Part shown: positions 16,989-29,636 of the stretch, one piece after another
How the letters are laid out: every line of letters starts with the position of its first letter
Position numbering within the stretch: position 1 is the first letter of the stretch
Assembly (NCBI GenBank): GCA_013141505.1
Contig: JABFQX010000051.1
Span: 1 to 49,144 of the forward strand
Reading direction: 5' to 3'
DNA from: Methyloglobulus sp.
Lineage (GTDB): Bacteria > Pseudomonadota > Gammaproteobacteria > Methylococcales > Methylomonadaceae
DNA: 49,144 bases
Notes under the pieces: model-generated
Database searches by the model: none
What the model saw: only the letters and a program-made list of their open reading frames with translations
What the model was told of the DNA's origin: nothing
Position numbers and translations under genes: made by a program

Positions 16989-18140
16989 ATGGCAAACATT
17001 TCAATTATCGGCACAGGTTTTGTTGCCGACCTTTACATGAGGTCGCTGGAAACATTTCCTGACATTAAAGTAAAAAAAGTCTATGACCGCGATTCCGCCC
17101 GATTAGCGGCGTTTTCGAAATTTTGGGGCGTGACCACTGCCGAATCGATTGATGACCTCCTAGCCACGTCCGGCAACCCAGATGAAATACCCGATTTGGT
17201 ATTGAACCTGACTAACCCCGGCTCGCATTATGAAGTCAGCAGACAATGCCTTGAAGCAGGCAGGCATGTTTACAGTGAAAAACCACTTGCTACAACCATG
17301 GAACACGCTTATGAGCTACATACCATCGCCAAAAAAAATAACTTGATGTTGACGTCTGCGCCTTGCAGTTATTTGAGTGAAGTAGCACAAACGCTTTGGT
17401 TGGCCATACGGGAACAACGGGTTGGCAAGCCGCTGCTGGTGTATGCGGAATTGGATGATGATTTTATTAGCCAAGCACCTTATCAAAAATGGTTTAGCGA
17501 ATCAGGTGCGCCCTGGCCTTATCGTGACGAATTTTTAGTCGGTTGTACACTTGAACACGCCGGGTACTACTTGAGCTGGCTGATGATGATATTTGGCAGT
17601 GTCGAGAAAGTTATCGCTGCTTCCGCAGAGCTGGTTAAGGATAAGTTAGCTAATGGTGACAAAACGGCACCTGATTATTCGACCGCCACTTTATTTTTTA
17701 AATCGGGCATGGTGGCAAGATTAACCTGTGGCATTATTGCTCCCCACAACCACGGTTTACGTATCTTTGGCGATCAGGGCATTCTGGAAGTCAACGAAAG
17801 CTGGAATAACAGCGCCAGCGTGAAATTAAGGAAAAGATATGTGCTTCGCAGACGGCTCATCAACGGTATTTTTGCCCGAAAAATCAAGCTATCCGGTCAA
17901 ACTCACCCTAAAGTGCCTCGGCGTGGTGCGGCTGCCATGAACTTTGCCTTAGGCCCGGCGGAAGTGTTGGCGGCTATTCAAGAAGGTCGAGACCCACGTA
18001 CAACCGCTGATTTTGCCTTGCACCTAAACGAAGTCACCTTAGCCATCCAGAATTCGCTCGATACCGCTGGCGTACAAATCATGCTTACCAGCTGCCCCGA
18101 ACAATTACCCATGCCCTGGGCTAATCAAGATAAGCAGTAA
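16989..18140 (+). CDS. Gfo/Idh/MocA-family oxidoreductase
   Basis: The 383-residue protein opens with the Rossmann dinucleotide loop IIGTGFVAD at 6-14 and has the family motif SEKPLA at 96-101, whose lysine is in the active site. A C-terminal alpha/beta substrate domain follows. Members oxidise or epimerise sugar nucleotides and cyclitols using NAD(P). AGGG lies 5 nt before the ATG. It converges on the GT4 gene and is one of two distinct family members in this region, consistent with sugar-nucleotide modification for a surface polysaccharide. Substrate is not readable. Confidence 0.88.
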   Translation: MANISIIGTGFVADLYMRSLETFPDIKVKKVYDRDSARLAAFSKFWGVTTAESIDDLLATSGNPDEIPDLVLNLTNPGSHYEVSRQCLEAGRHVYSEKPLATTMEHAYELHTIAKKNNLMLTSAPCSYLSEVAQTLWLAIREQRVGKPLLVYAELDDDFISQAPYQKWFSESGAPWPYRDEFLVGCTLEHAGYYLSWLMMIFGSVEKVIAASAELVKDKLANGDKTAPDYSTATLFFKSGMVARLTCGIIAPHNHGLRIFGDQGILEVNESWNNSASVKLRKRYVLRRRLINGIFARKIKLSGQTHPKVPRRGAAAMNFALGPAEVLAAIQEGRDPRTTADFALHLNEVTLAIQNSLDTAGVQIMLTSCPEQLPMPWANQDKQ

Positions 18141-18194
18141 GGCTCTGTTTAAAAAACCAAGCAACAATCAGACATTGCTTGGCCTATAAGAATT

Positions 18195-19388
18195 TCAAGC
18201 AGTAAATTTCTCGTACAATTGTTGGGCTATTTTTTTCAGGTCGTGTTCGTCTTCAATTTTGCCACGACCAACTTTACCCATTGCCGACAGAATTGCCGGG
18301 CAAGCATTCAATGCATTACGTATGGCCGATACGATGCATTCAATTGAACCAGCAGGAATCATCCAGCCACAACTGTTATCGACCAATTCAGGAATGCCCG
18401 CGATATAGGTTGAAATGACCGGTCGTCCCAAAGCCAATGATTCCATAATCACGACAGGTAGACCTTCGGCAAAACTTGGCAGCAACAAGGCACGGGATTT
18501 GACAACCCTATCTCGCACATCTGAATTAACTTTCCAACCATGCAGTTGCACCATATTGCGGACATCGTATTTATCAATGGCGGCTTCAAGCCCTGACCTT
18601 GATTCACCATCACCAATAAAGTGAACTTTCATGTTTGGAAATTCCGGCTTTAGCTGCGCCAATGCTTGCGGAATTAGCAACTGGCCTTTTTGTGGGCATA
18701 ACCGGCCTACACAAATAAGGTCTTGGTTGCTTCCCTCAAAATGATAACTTGGGATGAATTCATTAATTTTTAACCCGCAGTGGACAATGATAATTTTATC
18801 CCAGTAATCATAGCTACTAAACCGAACTAATTGCACACGGCAATAATTTGAAATTGCAACGACAAATTTGGCATGGTGAATTTTAAGTCCCATGCTAATC
18901 AAGGTAGGATCAACAAACTCATCCGGCCCGTGTGCTGTAAAGCTGTAGCTAACGCCGCCCATCGCCTGCGCCAGCATGGCGACCGTCGTGGCGTTGGTCG
19001 AAAAATGCACATGCACATGTTCGATACCATCGCGCTTAGTTTGTTGATAAAAATAAGTCGCTTCCAGCAAATAGGCAAATTGCTTAATAGAAATTCCTCC
19101 GGCATTTTTACAAACCTTTCGCCACAACATAAAGCTACTTAAGAAACCTGGCAAATTCGCCAACAACACCCCAAAAAACGCCGAAAACAAACTTTTAATA
19201 TTGTTGGTTAACAGATAGTGGGTTCGATCCTGTTCGGCAATATCCAGCGGGTCTACCAAGGCTTCATCCCAGTGCCGAACGGCATAACGCTTGATTTCTA
19301 AACCCAAGTCCTCAAGACTTTCCATTTCACGACGTATAAATGTCGTGCTGGTCATCGGGTAAGAGTTCATTAAATAACCGATTTTCAA
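18195..19388 (-). CDS. Glycosyltransferase family 4 (GT-B fold)
   Basis: The 397-residue protein has the GT-B architecture. The N-terminal acceptor domain contains HVHVHFSTNATTVAM near 123-137 and SFTAHGPDEF near 149. The C-terminal nucleotide-sugar domain has CVGRLCPQKG near 226 and the retaining EX7E motif in EGLPVVIMESLALGRPVIST near 308. These are hallmarks of GT4 enzymes building polysaccharides. The start is a TTG with GAGG 8 nt upstream; the first ATG (7th codon) would cut into the first strand. It is 38 bp downstream of the second Gfo/Idh gene, likely the same operon. Confidence 0.9.
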   Translation of the reverse strand: MKIGYLMNSYPMTSTTFIRREMESLEDLGLEIKRYAVRHWDEALVDPLDIAEQDRTHYLLTNNIKSLFSAFFGVLLANLPGFLSSFMLWRKVCKNAGGISIKQFAYLLEATYFYQQTKRDGIEHVHVHFSTNATTVAMLAQAMGGVSYSFTAHGPDEFVDPTLISMGLKIHHAKFVVAISNYCRVQLVRFSSYDYWDKIIIVHCGLKINEFIPSYHFEGSNQDLICVGRLCPQKGQLLIPQALAQLKPEFPNMKVHFIGDGESRSGLEAAIDKYDVRNMVQLHGWKVNSDVRDRVVKSRALLLPSFAEGLPVVIMESLALGRPVISTYIAGIPELVDNSCGWMIPAGSIECIVSAIRNALNACPAILSAMGKVGRGKIEDEHDLKKIAQQLYEKFTA

Positions 19389-19426
19389 ATCAGCGTCCTC
19401 AGCGGGTAAATAGTTATCGGGGTTGT

Positions 19427-20485
19427 TTACAATTGTTTTGCTTGGTCGATGACTTGTAACACTTGGGTGGACAAGCGAAGCGGCATGATCTCACTTTCCA
19501 GTTTTTGCGCCCGAAATAATTCACAGAAATGATTCAGTACCGGCAGATATTGATTGGCACCCCATGAGTGGTATTCATTTGATAGGCCGTTTTTCAAGCT
19601 GTTGATACGCCTTAGCACCGGCAATTGCCGTAAGCGTTGTTTAAAACTCACCAATGTCCCTGCGGCATCAAATGATGAGACTTTATCATCAGGAAGGATA
19701 CGGCGCACTGCCACAGCTTCTGCGCCGATAACGGGCGGTTCCAGACTAATCGATCCGCCAACACACGATAAAACCGCTCTGTTTTGTAACAGCGCATTAA
19801 TCGACACCGCCAATTGGCTGTAGCAGCCGTTGTCATGGGAAATCGCCAAGAAAGCCTCTGTATCAACGCCGTTGGCTGTCACATTCAGGTTGCCAGACAC
19901 TTTTTTGGCTGAGCCAAATAACTTCAGCGCCAAAGCAATGGGATAAACGCCCCGGTCAAGCAACACACCACTGCCAGGAACTGGCGAGAAAAGCCTAGGG
20001 TAGGCTTGCTGACTGACGGGGTAGCCAAAGTCAGTATATAAATGCAAGGGCGCGCCAACTGCTCGCGCTTCAGACATTTCAAACAAGCGTTTATAAGCAG
20101 GCAGAAAAAGCGTCCACATGGCTTCCATGCACAATTTACCGGAACGTGCCGCTGCCGCTTCAATTTGTTCGCTCTCGGCTGCAGAAATCGCGATTGGCTT
20201 TTCACACAACACCGCTTTACCGGCAGTTAACGCTTGTATGGTCGTTTGGGCATGACTTTCTGTTGCGTTGGCAATATAAACAGCATCTATTTCCGAATCT
20301 GCCAACAAATCCTTTATTTGATTGTAAGCCTTTGGGATAGCGAAATGTTTGCTACAAGCTTCAGCTCGACCAGCCGATTCGCTGGCTACGGCAACAACTT
20401 TTGCCCCGGAAAGTTTGCCAAATGCGACAGCCATCGTCGCGGCCATTCGTCCTGACCCTATAATGCCAAACTTAATCTCACTCAT
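19427..20485 (-). CDS. Gfo/Idh/MocA-family oxidoreductase
   Basis: This 352-residue protein has the dinucleotide loop IIGSGRMA at 8-15 and LCEKPIA at 93-99 with the conserved lysine of the family. The substrate domain includes LLDRGVYPIALA near 176. It is only distantly similar to the family member at 16989 and closer in layout to dihydrodiol/xylose dehydrogenase-like members. It lies upstream of the GT4 gene in the same orientation, so a role in making or altering a sugar donor is plausible but inferred. Confidence 0.87.
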   Translation of the reverse strand: MSEIKFGIIGSGRMAATMAVAFGKLSGAKVVAVASESAGRAEACSKHFAIPKAYNQIKDLLADSEIDAVYIANATESHAQTTIQALTAGKAVLCEKPIAISAAESEQIEAAAARSGKLCMEAMWTLFLPAYKRLFEMSEARAVGAPLHLYTDFGYPVSQQAYPRLFSPVPGSGVLLDRGVYPIALALKLFGSAKKVSGNLNVTANGVDTEAFLAISHDNGCYSQLAVSINALLQNRAVLSCVGGSISLEPPVIGAEAVAVRRILPDDKVSSFDAAGTLVSFKQRLRQLPVLRRINSLKNGLSNEYHSWGANQYLPVLNHFCELFRAQKLESEIMPLRLSTQVLQVIDQAKQL

Positions 20486-20780
20486 ATTGCTTGTTTTCTC
20501 ATCTAAAAGTAGTTGATCCGTAAAAAAACTGATGCTGCGTACAGTCTAGTAGATTAGAGGCTAAATGTAGGGATTTCATGAGCTTTATTAAATTTTCCTA
20601 ACACTTTTCGGTCAATGTTAAAACATTTTAAATACTTTCATTTTTGAGTTCAGACGGCACACGCCAGCTTAACAATTTCAGTGATTCTTGTGTAAGCTGG
20701 CATTACCTTACCGCCGCAACAACAACCCTTTCCAGTTATTTGACAACGTCTCCTACCAAAATAAACATTGGTTTTAAAGA
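20486..20780. other. Intergenic region with a 9-bp inverted repeat
   Basis: This 295-bp AT-rich stretch lies between the start of the Gfo/Idh gene and the stop of thiC. It holds GCCAGCTTA at 20663-20671 with its exact complement at 20693-20701, a stem with a 21-nt loop about 80 bp past thiC. No T-run follows in the thiC direction, so a terminator role is uncertain. The Gfo/Idh promoter should lie in this region. Confidence 0.4.
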
Positions 20781-22784
<2,004 letters not shown>

Positions 22785-22909
22785 CATTACGGATTTGTCT
22801 ACGTTAAAGTAAATAATTTAAAATTGCAACTATAAAGGCGAGGCAAAAATTTACATGCCGCTGTGGTTAATATTAACCCTTAGCATCATAAAAAATGCCA
22901 CGCTCCAAT

Positions 22910-24358
22910 TTAAGGGGTCAAGCCCTGACCTACCACAATAACTTTAAGTGCATTGGTGCCGCCCTTGACTCCTGTCAAGTCGCCTTTGGTGATGATGAAT
23001 TTATCACCGTCTTTTGCTAAATTCCATTTTCTCAGCTCTTTAACGACGCTTCGGTTAACTTCAGCATGGTCTTGCTTCTCATCAATGCGGAAAAACATAG
23101 GAAATACGCCGCGAAATAAGGTGGCCTTACCAAGCGTATCTTCAGAACTGCTCAAAGCAAAAATCGGGATGCCTGAGCTGATTCTTGACATCCATAACGG
23201 AGTTGAACCCGATTCTGTCAACGATACAATGCCTCTGATTTTTGTATGGTTAGCCATATACATGGCGGACATCGCGATGGCTTCATCATCACGCTCAAAC
23301 TGGATATTGACACGATGATCCGAAACGCGAACACTGGGCTGCTTTTCAGCTTCCATACAGATCCGATTCATGGCTTCTACCGCTTTAATCGGATGTTTTC
23401 CAGAGGCGGTTTCTGCCGACAACATGATCGCATCTGTCCCATCGTAGACGGCATTGGCAACGTCAAACACCTCAGCCCGCGTCGGAATTGGGTTATCAAT
23501 CATTGACTCCATCATCTGCGTCGCAGTAATGGCGACACGGTTGAGTTCACGGGTACGTTTGATGAGAAGTTTTTGCACGGCAGGCAAGTTAGCATCGCCA
23601 ATTTCAACGCCTAAATCGCCGCGCGCAACCATCACCGCATCTGAAGCCAAGATGATTTGATCCATCACATCTGGCACGATGGCTTCAGCACGTTCAACTT
23701 TGGAAACGATACCCGCATGACAACCTTCAGCCTCCAGTAACCGACGCGCCTCATGAAGATCTTCAGCAGTCCGTGGAAAAGAGATTGCCACATAATCACA
23801 CTTCATGAGTGCTATAGTTTTGATGTCTTCCTTATCCTTTTCAGTTAATGCTGCCGCAGATAGTCCGCCACCCAAAAGGTTGATACCTTTATTGTTGGAC
23901 AGATCGCCACCCACCGCTACGGTACAGTTAACACGCATGTTTTCTACGTTGACAACATCCAATACGATACGGCCATCATCCAGCAATAAACGGCTTCCGG
24001 GTCTGACTTCTAAAGCCAAAGGTTCGTAGGTAATGCCGACTTGGGTATTATCACCTGCTAACGGGTCAAGATTAATGTCGAGCGCGAAATCCTGCCCTTC
24101 ATTTAAAAAAACCTTGGTGTCTTTAAAACGGGCAATACGGATTTTTGGGCCTTGGAGATCAGCAAGGATACCGACGCGACGACCGATTTTCTGGCTGAGA
24201 TCGCGGATCATCGAGGCTCTGTCGATGTGATCTTGAGCCGAACCATGGGAGAAATTCATGCGTACAACATCAACGCCCGCTTTAATCAAGTCTTCCAATA
24301 CGCCAGGTTTATCCGTCGCAGGGCCAAGTGTCGCTAAAATTTTGGTTCGTCTTAACAT
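22910..24358 (-). CDS. pyk: Pyruvate kinase
   Basis: The 482-residue enzyme transfers phosphate from phosphoenolpyruvate to ADP. It starts RRTKILATLGPATDKP, the usual N-terminus, with substrate segments VRMNFSHGS and GPKIRI. The signature MVARGDLGVEIG follows near 243, and ATQMMESMIDNPIPTRAE contains the ligand loop. Length is that of the PykA type. It lies 30 bp downstream of gap in the same direction, forming a lower-glycolysis pair. Confidence 0.96.
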   Translation of the reverse strand: MLRRTKILATLGPATDKPGVLEDLIKAGVDVVRMNFSHGSAQDHIDRASMIRDLSQKIGRRVGILADLQGPKIRIARFKDTKVFLNEGQDFALDINLDPLAGDNTQVGITYEPLALEVRPGSRLLLDDGRIVLDVVNVENMRVNCTVAVGGDLSNNKGINLLGGGLSAAALTEKDKEDIKTIALMKCDYVAISFPRTAEDLHEARRLLEAEGCHAGIVSKVERAEAIVPDVMDQIILASDAVMVARGDLGVEIGDANLPAVQKLLIKRTRELNRVAITATQMMESMIDNPIPTRAEVFDVANAVYDGTDAIMLSAETASGKHPIKAVEAMNRICMEAEKQPSVRVSDHRVNIQFERDDEAIAMSAMYMANHTKIRGIVSLTESGSTPLWMSRISSGIPIFALSSSEDTLGKATLFRGVFPMFFRIDEKQDHAEVNRSVVKELRKWNLAKDGDKFIITKGDLTGVKGGTNALKVIVVGQGLTP

Positions 24359-24388
24359 TTAGATGTTTACGTAGATTCAGTGGGTTTG

Positions 24389-25402
24389 TTATTTGGCGTT
24401 AATCAGGGCAACTGTGGTATCTAACATTCGGTTAGAGAAACCCCATTCATTGTCATACCAGGACAGTACTTTAACGAAATCGCCGTTTACGACTTTGGTT
24501 AATGCCGCATCATAGATAGATGATGCTGGATTGTGATTGAAATCGACTGAAACCAGCGGCTTTTCATTGACATCCAGGATACCTTTCAAAAAGCCGGTTG
24601 ATGCTGCTTTCAAGACTTGGTCAATTTCTTCTTTCGTGGTGTTTCTAGATGCTTTGAAAGCCAAATCTACGACAGAAACATTGATGGTCGGAACGCGCAT
24701 GGCGAAACCATCCAGCTTTCCAGCAAGTTCAGGCAGCACCAAGCCAACCGCAGCGGCAGCGCCGGTTTTGGTTGGAATCATGGATTGCGTAGCAGAACGG
24801 GCACGGTGCAAATCGCTGTGATATACGTCGGTCAGCACTTGGTCGTTGGTGTACGAATGAATGGTCGTCATCAAGCCATGCTCGACACCGATGACATCAT
24901 TCAATGCCTTAACAATCGGTGCTAAACAGTTTGTGGTGCACGATGCGTTAGAAATAACAGTATCAGATGCTTTAAGCGTGCCGTGGTTAACACCAAACAC
25001 GATAGTGCCATCGACATCACTGCCGCCAGGTGCGGAGATAATGACTTTTTTTGCACCTGCCGCAATGTGGGCTGATGCTTTTGCCTTGCTTGTAAATAGG
25101 CCAGTACATTCATGGACAACATCAATACCCAGTTCGCCCCAAGGCAATTTGGCAGGATCACGTTCTGAGAAAACCTTAATTTTATCGCCATTGATAACAA
25201 TGCAATCACCGTCAACTTTTACTTCAAAAGGAAACTTGCCATGCACTGAATCATACTGAGTCAAATGGGCATTGGTATTGGTGTCGCCCAAATCGTTGAC
25301 AGCGACGATTTGAATTTCTTTGTTACGACCTGACTCGTAAAGTGCGCGGATAATATTACGACCAATACGGCCATAACCGTTAATGGCAACTTTAATAGGC
25401 AT
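24389..25402 (-). CDS. gap: Glyceraldehyde-3-phosphate dehydrogenase, type I
   Basis: The 337-residue glycolytic enzyme has the NAD-binding loop INGYGRIGR at 7-15 and the active-site block [12 protein letters not shown] with the catalytic C155. The conserved histidine lies in the [11 protein letters not shown] segment, and the protein ends [12 protein letters not shown] before the C-terminus. An aspartate after the second strand (VND, D37) fits NAD preference. A GGAGAG ribosome-binding site precedes the ATG. It is first in a pair with pyk; no pgk or fba is adjacent. Confidence 0.97.
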   Translation of the reverse strand: MPIKVAINGYGRIGRNIIRALYESGRNKEIQIVAVNDLGDTNTNAHLTQYDSVHGKFPFEVKVDGDCIVINGDKIKVFSERDPAKLPWGELGIDVVHECTGLFTSKAKASAHIAAGAKKVIISAPGGSDVDGTIVFGVNHGTLKASDTVISNASCTTNCLAPIVKALNDVIGVEHGLMTTIHSYTNDQVLTDVYHSDLHRARSATQSMIPTKTGAAAAVGLVLPELAGKLDGFAMRVPTINVSVVDLAFKASRNTTKEEIDQVLKAASTGFLKGILDVNEKPLVSVDFNHNPASSIYDAALTKVVNGDFVKVLSWYDNEWGFSNRMLDTTVALINAK

Positions 25403-25571
25403 TGAGACTCTCCAGAATGGTTATTGACGGGGAATTACAGAAATTTCCCTGTTTCGGTAAATCGTTTCATTATACAAAAAAAGGCGATTTGCGTCTATGC
25501 ACAAAATGCCTTTGTCAATAGATAAAATAGCTGAGCCCTATTGACCAAGACCGGCTGAATTTAACTTTAAG

Positions 25572-26993
25572 CTAACAACCCTTATTGACACTTATCTTAC
25601 CTAGCTCATTTAAAGCCACCCTCGCTGTATGAATGGCATTTTTTACGGTTTCTGGAGCGGTACCACCAAGGTGCTTACGTGCAGCGACAGAACCTTCCAA
25701 GGTTAATATACTGTAGATATCCTCTGTTATTAGCGGCGAAAGTTGCTGCAATTCCAGAAGCGGCAAATCCGCAAGATCGCACTGACTATCCAGACCTAAG
25801 CGCACAGCTTTCCCTACAATCTCATGGGCATCACGAAATGCCAACCCTTTACGCACCAGATAATCGGCAAGATCGGTTGCAGTTGCAAAGCCGCGTTTAG
25901 CGGAAAGATACATATTTTCTTTCTTGGCTTTTATGTGCGGCACCATATCGGCATACGCACGTAAACAGTTGATTAAGGTATCTACTGTATCGAACAAAGG
26001 TTCTTTATCTTCCTGATTGTCTTTGTTATAAGCCAAAGGCTGGCTTTTCATCAACATGAGCAAGGCAATCAAGTGACCTGTCACCCGACCCGATTTGCCC
26101 CGCACCAACTCAGGCACATCGGGATTTTTCTTTTGCGGCATGATGGACGAACCGGTACAAAAAGCATCGGGCATGTCGATGAAGTCGAACTGGGCACTTG
26201 CCCATAAGATCAATTCTTCGGAAAAACGCGACAGGTGCATCATGACCAGGCTGGCCGTTGCCGTAAATTCAATGGCAAAATCACGGTCACTTACCGAATC
26301 CAATGAATTTGCCGAAGGCCTACTAAAGCCCAGCAAATCGGATGTTAACTGACGGTCGATAGGATAACTGGTACCCGCCAATGCAGCGGCACCTAATGGC
26401 ATGACGTTAATCCGTTTGAGACAATCTTGCAAGCGCTCATAATCCCTGCTCAGCATCTCAAACCAGGCCATCAAATGGTGACCGAAGGTAATAGGTTGGG
26501 CCACCTGCAAGTGCGTAAAACCCGGCATTATGGTATCAAAATGCTGTTCGGCCAAGTCCAGGATAGCGGTTTGAAGACGGTGCAATTGCACATCAATATG
26601 CTTGATTTCATTGCGAAGATACAGCCGAATATCGGTAGCAACCTGGTCGTTTCGTGATCGGCCTGTGTGCAACTTTTTCCCCGCCACACCGATAAGATCG
26701 GTCAACCGGGCTTCGATATTCATATGTACATCTTCTTGCTTAATCGACCAAACAAACTCACCACGCGCTATCTCACCAGCTATCTGACCGAGACCACCCT
26801 TAATTGCATCAAGCTCAGTTGCGGTCAAAATGCCAATCGACTTTAACATGGTGGCATGGGCAATGGAGCCTTGAATATCCTGCGCCGCCATACGCTGGTC
26901 AAAATTGACGGACGCGGTAAACTCTTCAACAAAAGCATCGGTAGCTTCTGCAAAACGGGCACTGGATAGTTTTTCGGAGTTAACGGTGGTCAT
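25572..26993 (-). CDS. argH: Argininosuccinate lyase
   Basis: ArgH splits argininosuccinate into arginine and fumarate, the last step of arginine synthesis. The 473-residue protein shows [12 protein letters not shown] and [13 protein letters not shown] in the N-terminal half, [11 protein letters not shown] with the catalytic histidine in the middle, and the superfamily signature [13 protein letters not shown]-terminal [20 protein letters not shown] is also usual for ArgH. It stands alone here, without argG. Its fumarate product would feed FumC, although the two genes are 19 kb apart. Confidence 0.96.
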   Translation of the reverse strand: MTTVNSEKLSSARFAEATDAFVEEFTASVNFDQRMAAQDIQGSIAHATMLKSIGILTATELDAIKGGLGQIAGEIARGEFVWSIKQEDVHMNIEARLTDLIGVAGKKLHTGRSRNDQVATDIRLYLRNEIKHIDVQLHRLQTAILDLAEQHFDTIMPGFTHLQVAQPITFGHHLMAWFEMLSRDYERLQDCLKRINVMPLGAAALAGTSYPIDRQLTSDLLGFSRPSANSLDSVSDRDFAIEFTATASLVMMHLSRFSEELILWASAQFDFIDMPDAFCTGSSIMPQKKNPDVPELVRGKSGRVTGHLIALLMLMKSQPLAYNKDNQEDKEPLFDTVDTLINCLRAYADMVPHIKAKKENMYLSAKRGFATATDLADYLVRKGLAFRDAHEIVGKAVRLGLDSQCDLADLPLLELQQLSPLITEDIYSILTLEGSVAARKHLGGTAPETVKNAIHTARVALNELGKISVNKGC

Positions 26994-27126
26994 TTTAAAT
27001 AAGCGAATTACTGTGTCTGGGTCTTTAAGGGCTAACGTTTTACGATCATAAAACTGGACTTACCTCTATTCAAATAGTTTATTTTTTGGCAAGGAGGGGA
27101 ACGCAATGGTTGTATGAAGGCATTCT

Positions 27127-27333
27127 TCACTGGAAAAAAAACTCGTCACCACCATCACTTTCAGTAGGCAGAGGATCGCCAGGAATTACTTTTTCCTCCA
27201 TCGCCCACTCACCCAAGTCAATTAACTTACAGCGCTCACAGCAGAAAGGTCGGAACAGATTTTCCGTAGTCCATTGCACATCGCGTTTACAGTTGGGGCA
27301 TTTGACGGTGAACGGAGGAGAGGTTTCAGTCAT
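27127..27333 (-). CDS. yacG: DNA gyrase inhibitor YacG (zinc-binding)
   Basis: The 68-residue protein has the YacG zinc site C12-x2-C15-x15-C31-x3-C35 followed by KLIDLGEWA, the conserved family block, and an acidic tail. In E. coli YacG binds GyrB and inhibits gyrase. Its ATG overlaps the zapD stop by 1 nt (TAATG), so it is translationally coupled. The coaE-zapD-yacG order is the standard gammaproteobacterial one, which supports the call. Confidence 0.93.
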   Translation of the reverse strand: MTETSPPFTVKCPNCKRDVQWTTENLFRPFCCERCKLIDLGEWAMEEKVIPGDPLPTESDGGDEFFFQ

Positions 27334-28103
27334 TAAAACAAACAGCGGGTTAGGAAAAAATGTATGTCTTCAGGACTCTGTGTAGGCCGTTGTTCGTCCG
27401 CAGAAGGCACCATAAATCTTATAGTACAACGATGTTTGCCGCCACTTATTTCAGCAAAACAAGGCAGCGTGTTGTCAATACTGACCTTGATGAGCTGATA
27501 CGGCAGGTTTTTGTCCAAGGCAATTTGGAAAAAACCGGCTTGGGCGACTTCTTCACTGGGCGCATTACTGTTGCGGATAAAATCCAGGATAAGGGTAATC
27601 GCAGTCCGAATCTCGTTGAACGGGCTACTCCAGTGTTCAAGATCCTTTAACCGTACGGCCTCATCCTGTTCCAACCAAAAATGAAATTCCGGCAGGTCGA
27701 ACGAACAGGTACCACCCGGAATGGAACTGCGCTGGGCAATACTTTGAAACAGATCGCTCTCCATAATTTCAATGCCTATTTTACCACTGGTCGCGTACAG
27801 TTTCTTGCTGGTTTCCGACAGTTTTTTTAGGATGGCATCCAGTTGTGACGTATCAACATTGTCGATATTGGCATATTTATTCAGTACCTTAGCGTGGCGA
27901 TCCAGCTCTTTCAGGATTTCCGACTTGAGGTCATTGCGCCTGAAAATCGACATGATGTCGAGCAGGACATTGATAGCCGCACGTTTGTCAGGTATTGTCG
28001 TACCCGATGAAAAATGGCTGAATTCCTGAAAAAGCTGCTCAAGCCTGATAAAGACCCGAATCCGTTCGTTCAATGGAAATTCGTAGGTAGTTTGGTTTTT
28101 CAC
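27333..28103 (-). CDS. zapD: Cell division protein ZapD
   Basis: The 256-residue protein matches ZapD (YacF). It begins [19 protein letters not shown] and contains [31 protein letters not shown] and a C-terminal [13 protein letters not shown]. ZapD crosslinks and bundles FtsZ filaments at the division site. It starts with GTG. It sits between coaE (14 nt upstream) and yacG (overlapping), as in E. coli. Confidence 0.93.
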   Translation of the reverse strand: MKNQTTYEFPLNERIRVFIRLEQLFQEFSHFSSGTTIPDKRAAINVLLDIMSIFRRNDLKSEILKELDRHAKVLNKYANIDNVDTSQLDAILKKLSETSKKLYATSGKIGIEIMESDLFQSIAQRSSIPGGTCSFDLPEFHFWLEQDEAVRLKDLEHWSSPFNEIRTAITLILDFIRNSNAPSEEVAQAGFFQIALDKNLPYQLIKVSIDNTLPCFAEISGGKHRCTIRFMVPSADEQRPTQSPEDIHFFLTRCLF

Positions 28104-28116
28104 AAGCGTAATTGTC

Positions 28117-28725
28117 CTAATTTGCTACCAAAGATGCGCTGATTGAAAGGTAACGGGTATGCAGTTTTTTGACATCTTCGGCAAGGTCGATACCCGATTC
28201 AGAATTATCGATAACATCATGGGCATGGTTTATCCTGAACTCTCTGTTTACCTGACTTTCAATTATAGACTGAATCCTCGCCTTATCTAAACCATCCCTG
28301 CGTTCAACCCGTTCAATTTGCATAGCGACAGGGCAGTCAATTACCAAAATGCGGTCAACAAAATGGGCCATTTGTGTTTCAAACAACAACGGGATGCTGG
28401 CGATGCAATAAGGTGCTGCCAAGCGATCTATCTTTTGTTGCATTACCGTGTAAACCAATGGATGCAGAATTGATTCAAGCCTTTGTTTTTGCATAGGATC
28501 AGAAAATACCAAGTCGCGCATCATTGCCCTGTTCAAAGTTCCATCTGAATTGAGGACTTGATCGCCAAATAGCTTGCTTATTTCTGTTAAAGCGGGCTGT
28601 CCGGGTTTAACTAGCTGATGAGCTATCTCGTCAGCATCAATGATAGGGATATTCAATTCAAAAAATAATGCGCTGACAGTGGATTTACCGCAACCTATAC
28701 CGCCCGTCAGTCCCACTTTCAGCAC
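28117..28725 (-). CDS. coaE: Dephospho-CoA kinase
   Basis: CoaE phosphorylates dephospho-CoA, the last step of coenzyme A synthesis. The 202-residue protein has a Walker A loop GGIGCGKST at 8-16 and DADEIAHQLVKPG near 36, followed by HPLVY with the typical CoaE substrate segment and SIPLLFET near 110. The start is GTG, 4 nt after the pilD stop. It is placed between pilD and zapD, matching many gammaproteobacteria. Confidence 0.95.
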   Translation of the reverse strand: MLKVGLTGGIGCGKSTVSALFFELNIPIIDADEIAHQLVKPGQPALTEISKLFGDQVLNSDGTLNRAMMRDLVFSDPMQKQRLESILHPLVYTVMQQKIDRLAAPYCIASIPLLFETQMAHFVDRILVIDCPVAMQIERVERRDGLDKARIQSIIESQVNREFRINHAHDVIDNSESGIDLAEDVKKLHTRYLSISASLVAN

Positions 28726-28729
28726 CCGC

Positions 28730-29605
28730 TTACAACCCTGTCATGTTCAAATAGTGTTGGTTAATATCTTGCCCCCACAGCAATGCAATCCAACCCGCCG
28801 CCGCTAAATAAGGCCCGAAAGGAATGGGTATATTGCGGTCACGCCGAAAAAACACAACCATAAAAACCCCAATTATCGCGCCAACAAAGGATGACAGTAA
28901 AATAATAACGGGTAACGACTGCCAACCTAACCATGCTCCAAACAAGGCCAGCAATTTGAAATCGCCGTAACCCATACCTTCTTTGCCGGTCGCCAATTTG
29001 AATAACTGAAACACACTCCACAGCACCAAGTAGCCGGCTATTGCGCCAATAATACTGTCGTGACTGTCAGAATATAGCCCAAACAAGCTCAACAACAGCC
29101 CTAACCATAGCACTGGTAACGTAATGGAATCGGGCAATAATTGATGGTCGATATCTATGAAACTCAAAGCAATCAATGACCATGTTAGCAATAAAGCAAA
29201 GCCCGTTTGTGGCGTAAAGCCAAAATGCACGGCGACCGCCACCGACATGAGTGCCGTAAGGGCTTCTATGATCGGGTAACGTAGGGAAATCGGCTTAGCG
29301 CAATTGGCACATTTACCCTTTAAAAACAGGTAGCTGATGACCGGAATATTCTGGTGGGGTTTAATGGGTGTATTACAGCCAGGACATCGGGATAATGGCA
29401 GTACCAAATTAAAAGGTTCTGTCGATGACTGTTGTTCTGGAGGTAACTCCAAATATTCGGTACATTCCTGCCGCCAATTTTGTTGCATCATGACCGGCAG
29501 ACGATAAATAACCACATTCAGGAAGCTGCCCACCAGCAACCCGCACACGCCGACCAATGTATAAAAAAGTGCGGGCGAGTTAATGAGCGTGTCGAATAAT
29601 TCCAT
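28730..29605 (-). CDS. pilD: Type IV prepilin peptidase PilD
   Basis: PilD cleaves and N-methylates prepilins in the inner membrane. The 291-residue protein has about eight membrane segments. The two catalytic aspartates lie in SFIDIDHQLLPD and GMGYGDFKLL. Two CxxC pairs (CPGC and CANC) in the N-terminal cytoplasmic loop mark the methylating, zinc-bearing form. I begin at the ATG at 29605; the longer frame starts two codons earlier at TTG. A palindromic element with flanking direct repeats lies between it and pilC. Confidence 0.95.
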   Translation of the reverse strand: MELFDTLINSPALFYTLVGVCGLLVGSFLNVVIYRLPVMMQQNWRQECTEYLELPPEQQSSTEPFNLVLPLSRCPGCNTPIKPHQNIPVISYLFLKGKCANCAKPISLRYPIIEALTALMSVAVAVHFGFTPQTGFALLLTWSLIALSFIDIDHQLLPDSITLPVLWLGLLLSLFGLYSDSHDSIIGAIAGYLVLWSVFQLFKLATGKEGMGYGDFKLLALFGAWLGWQSLPVIILLSSFVGAIIGVFMVVFFRRDRNIPIPFGPYLAAAGWIALLWGQDINQHYLNMTGL

Positions 29606-29636
29606 CAGCAAAATGTATGTTGTAAGCGATTTGTTA

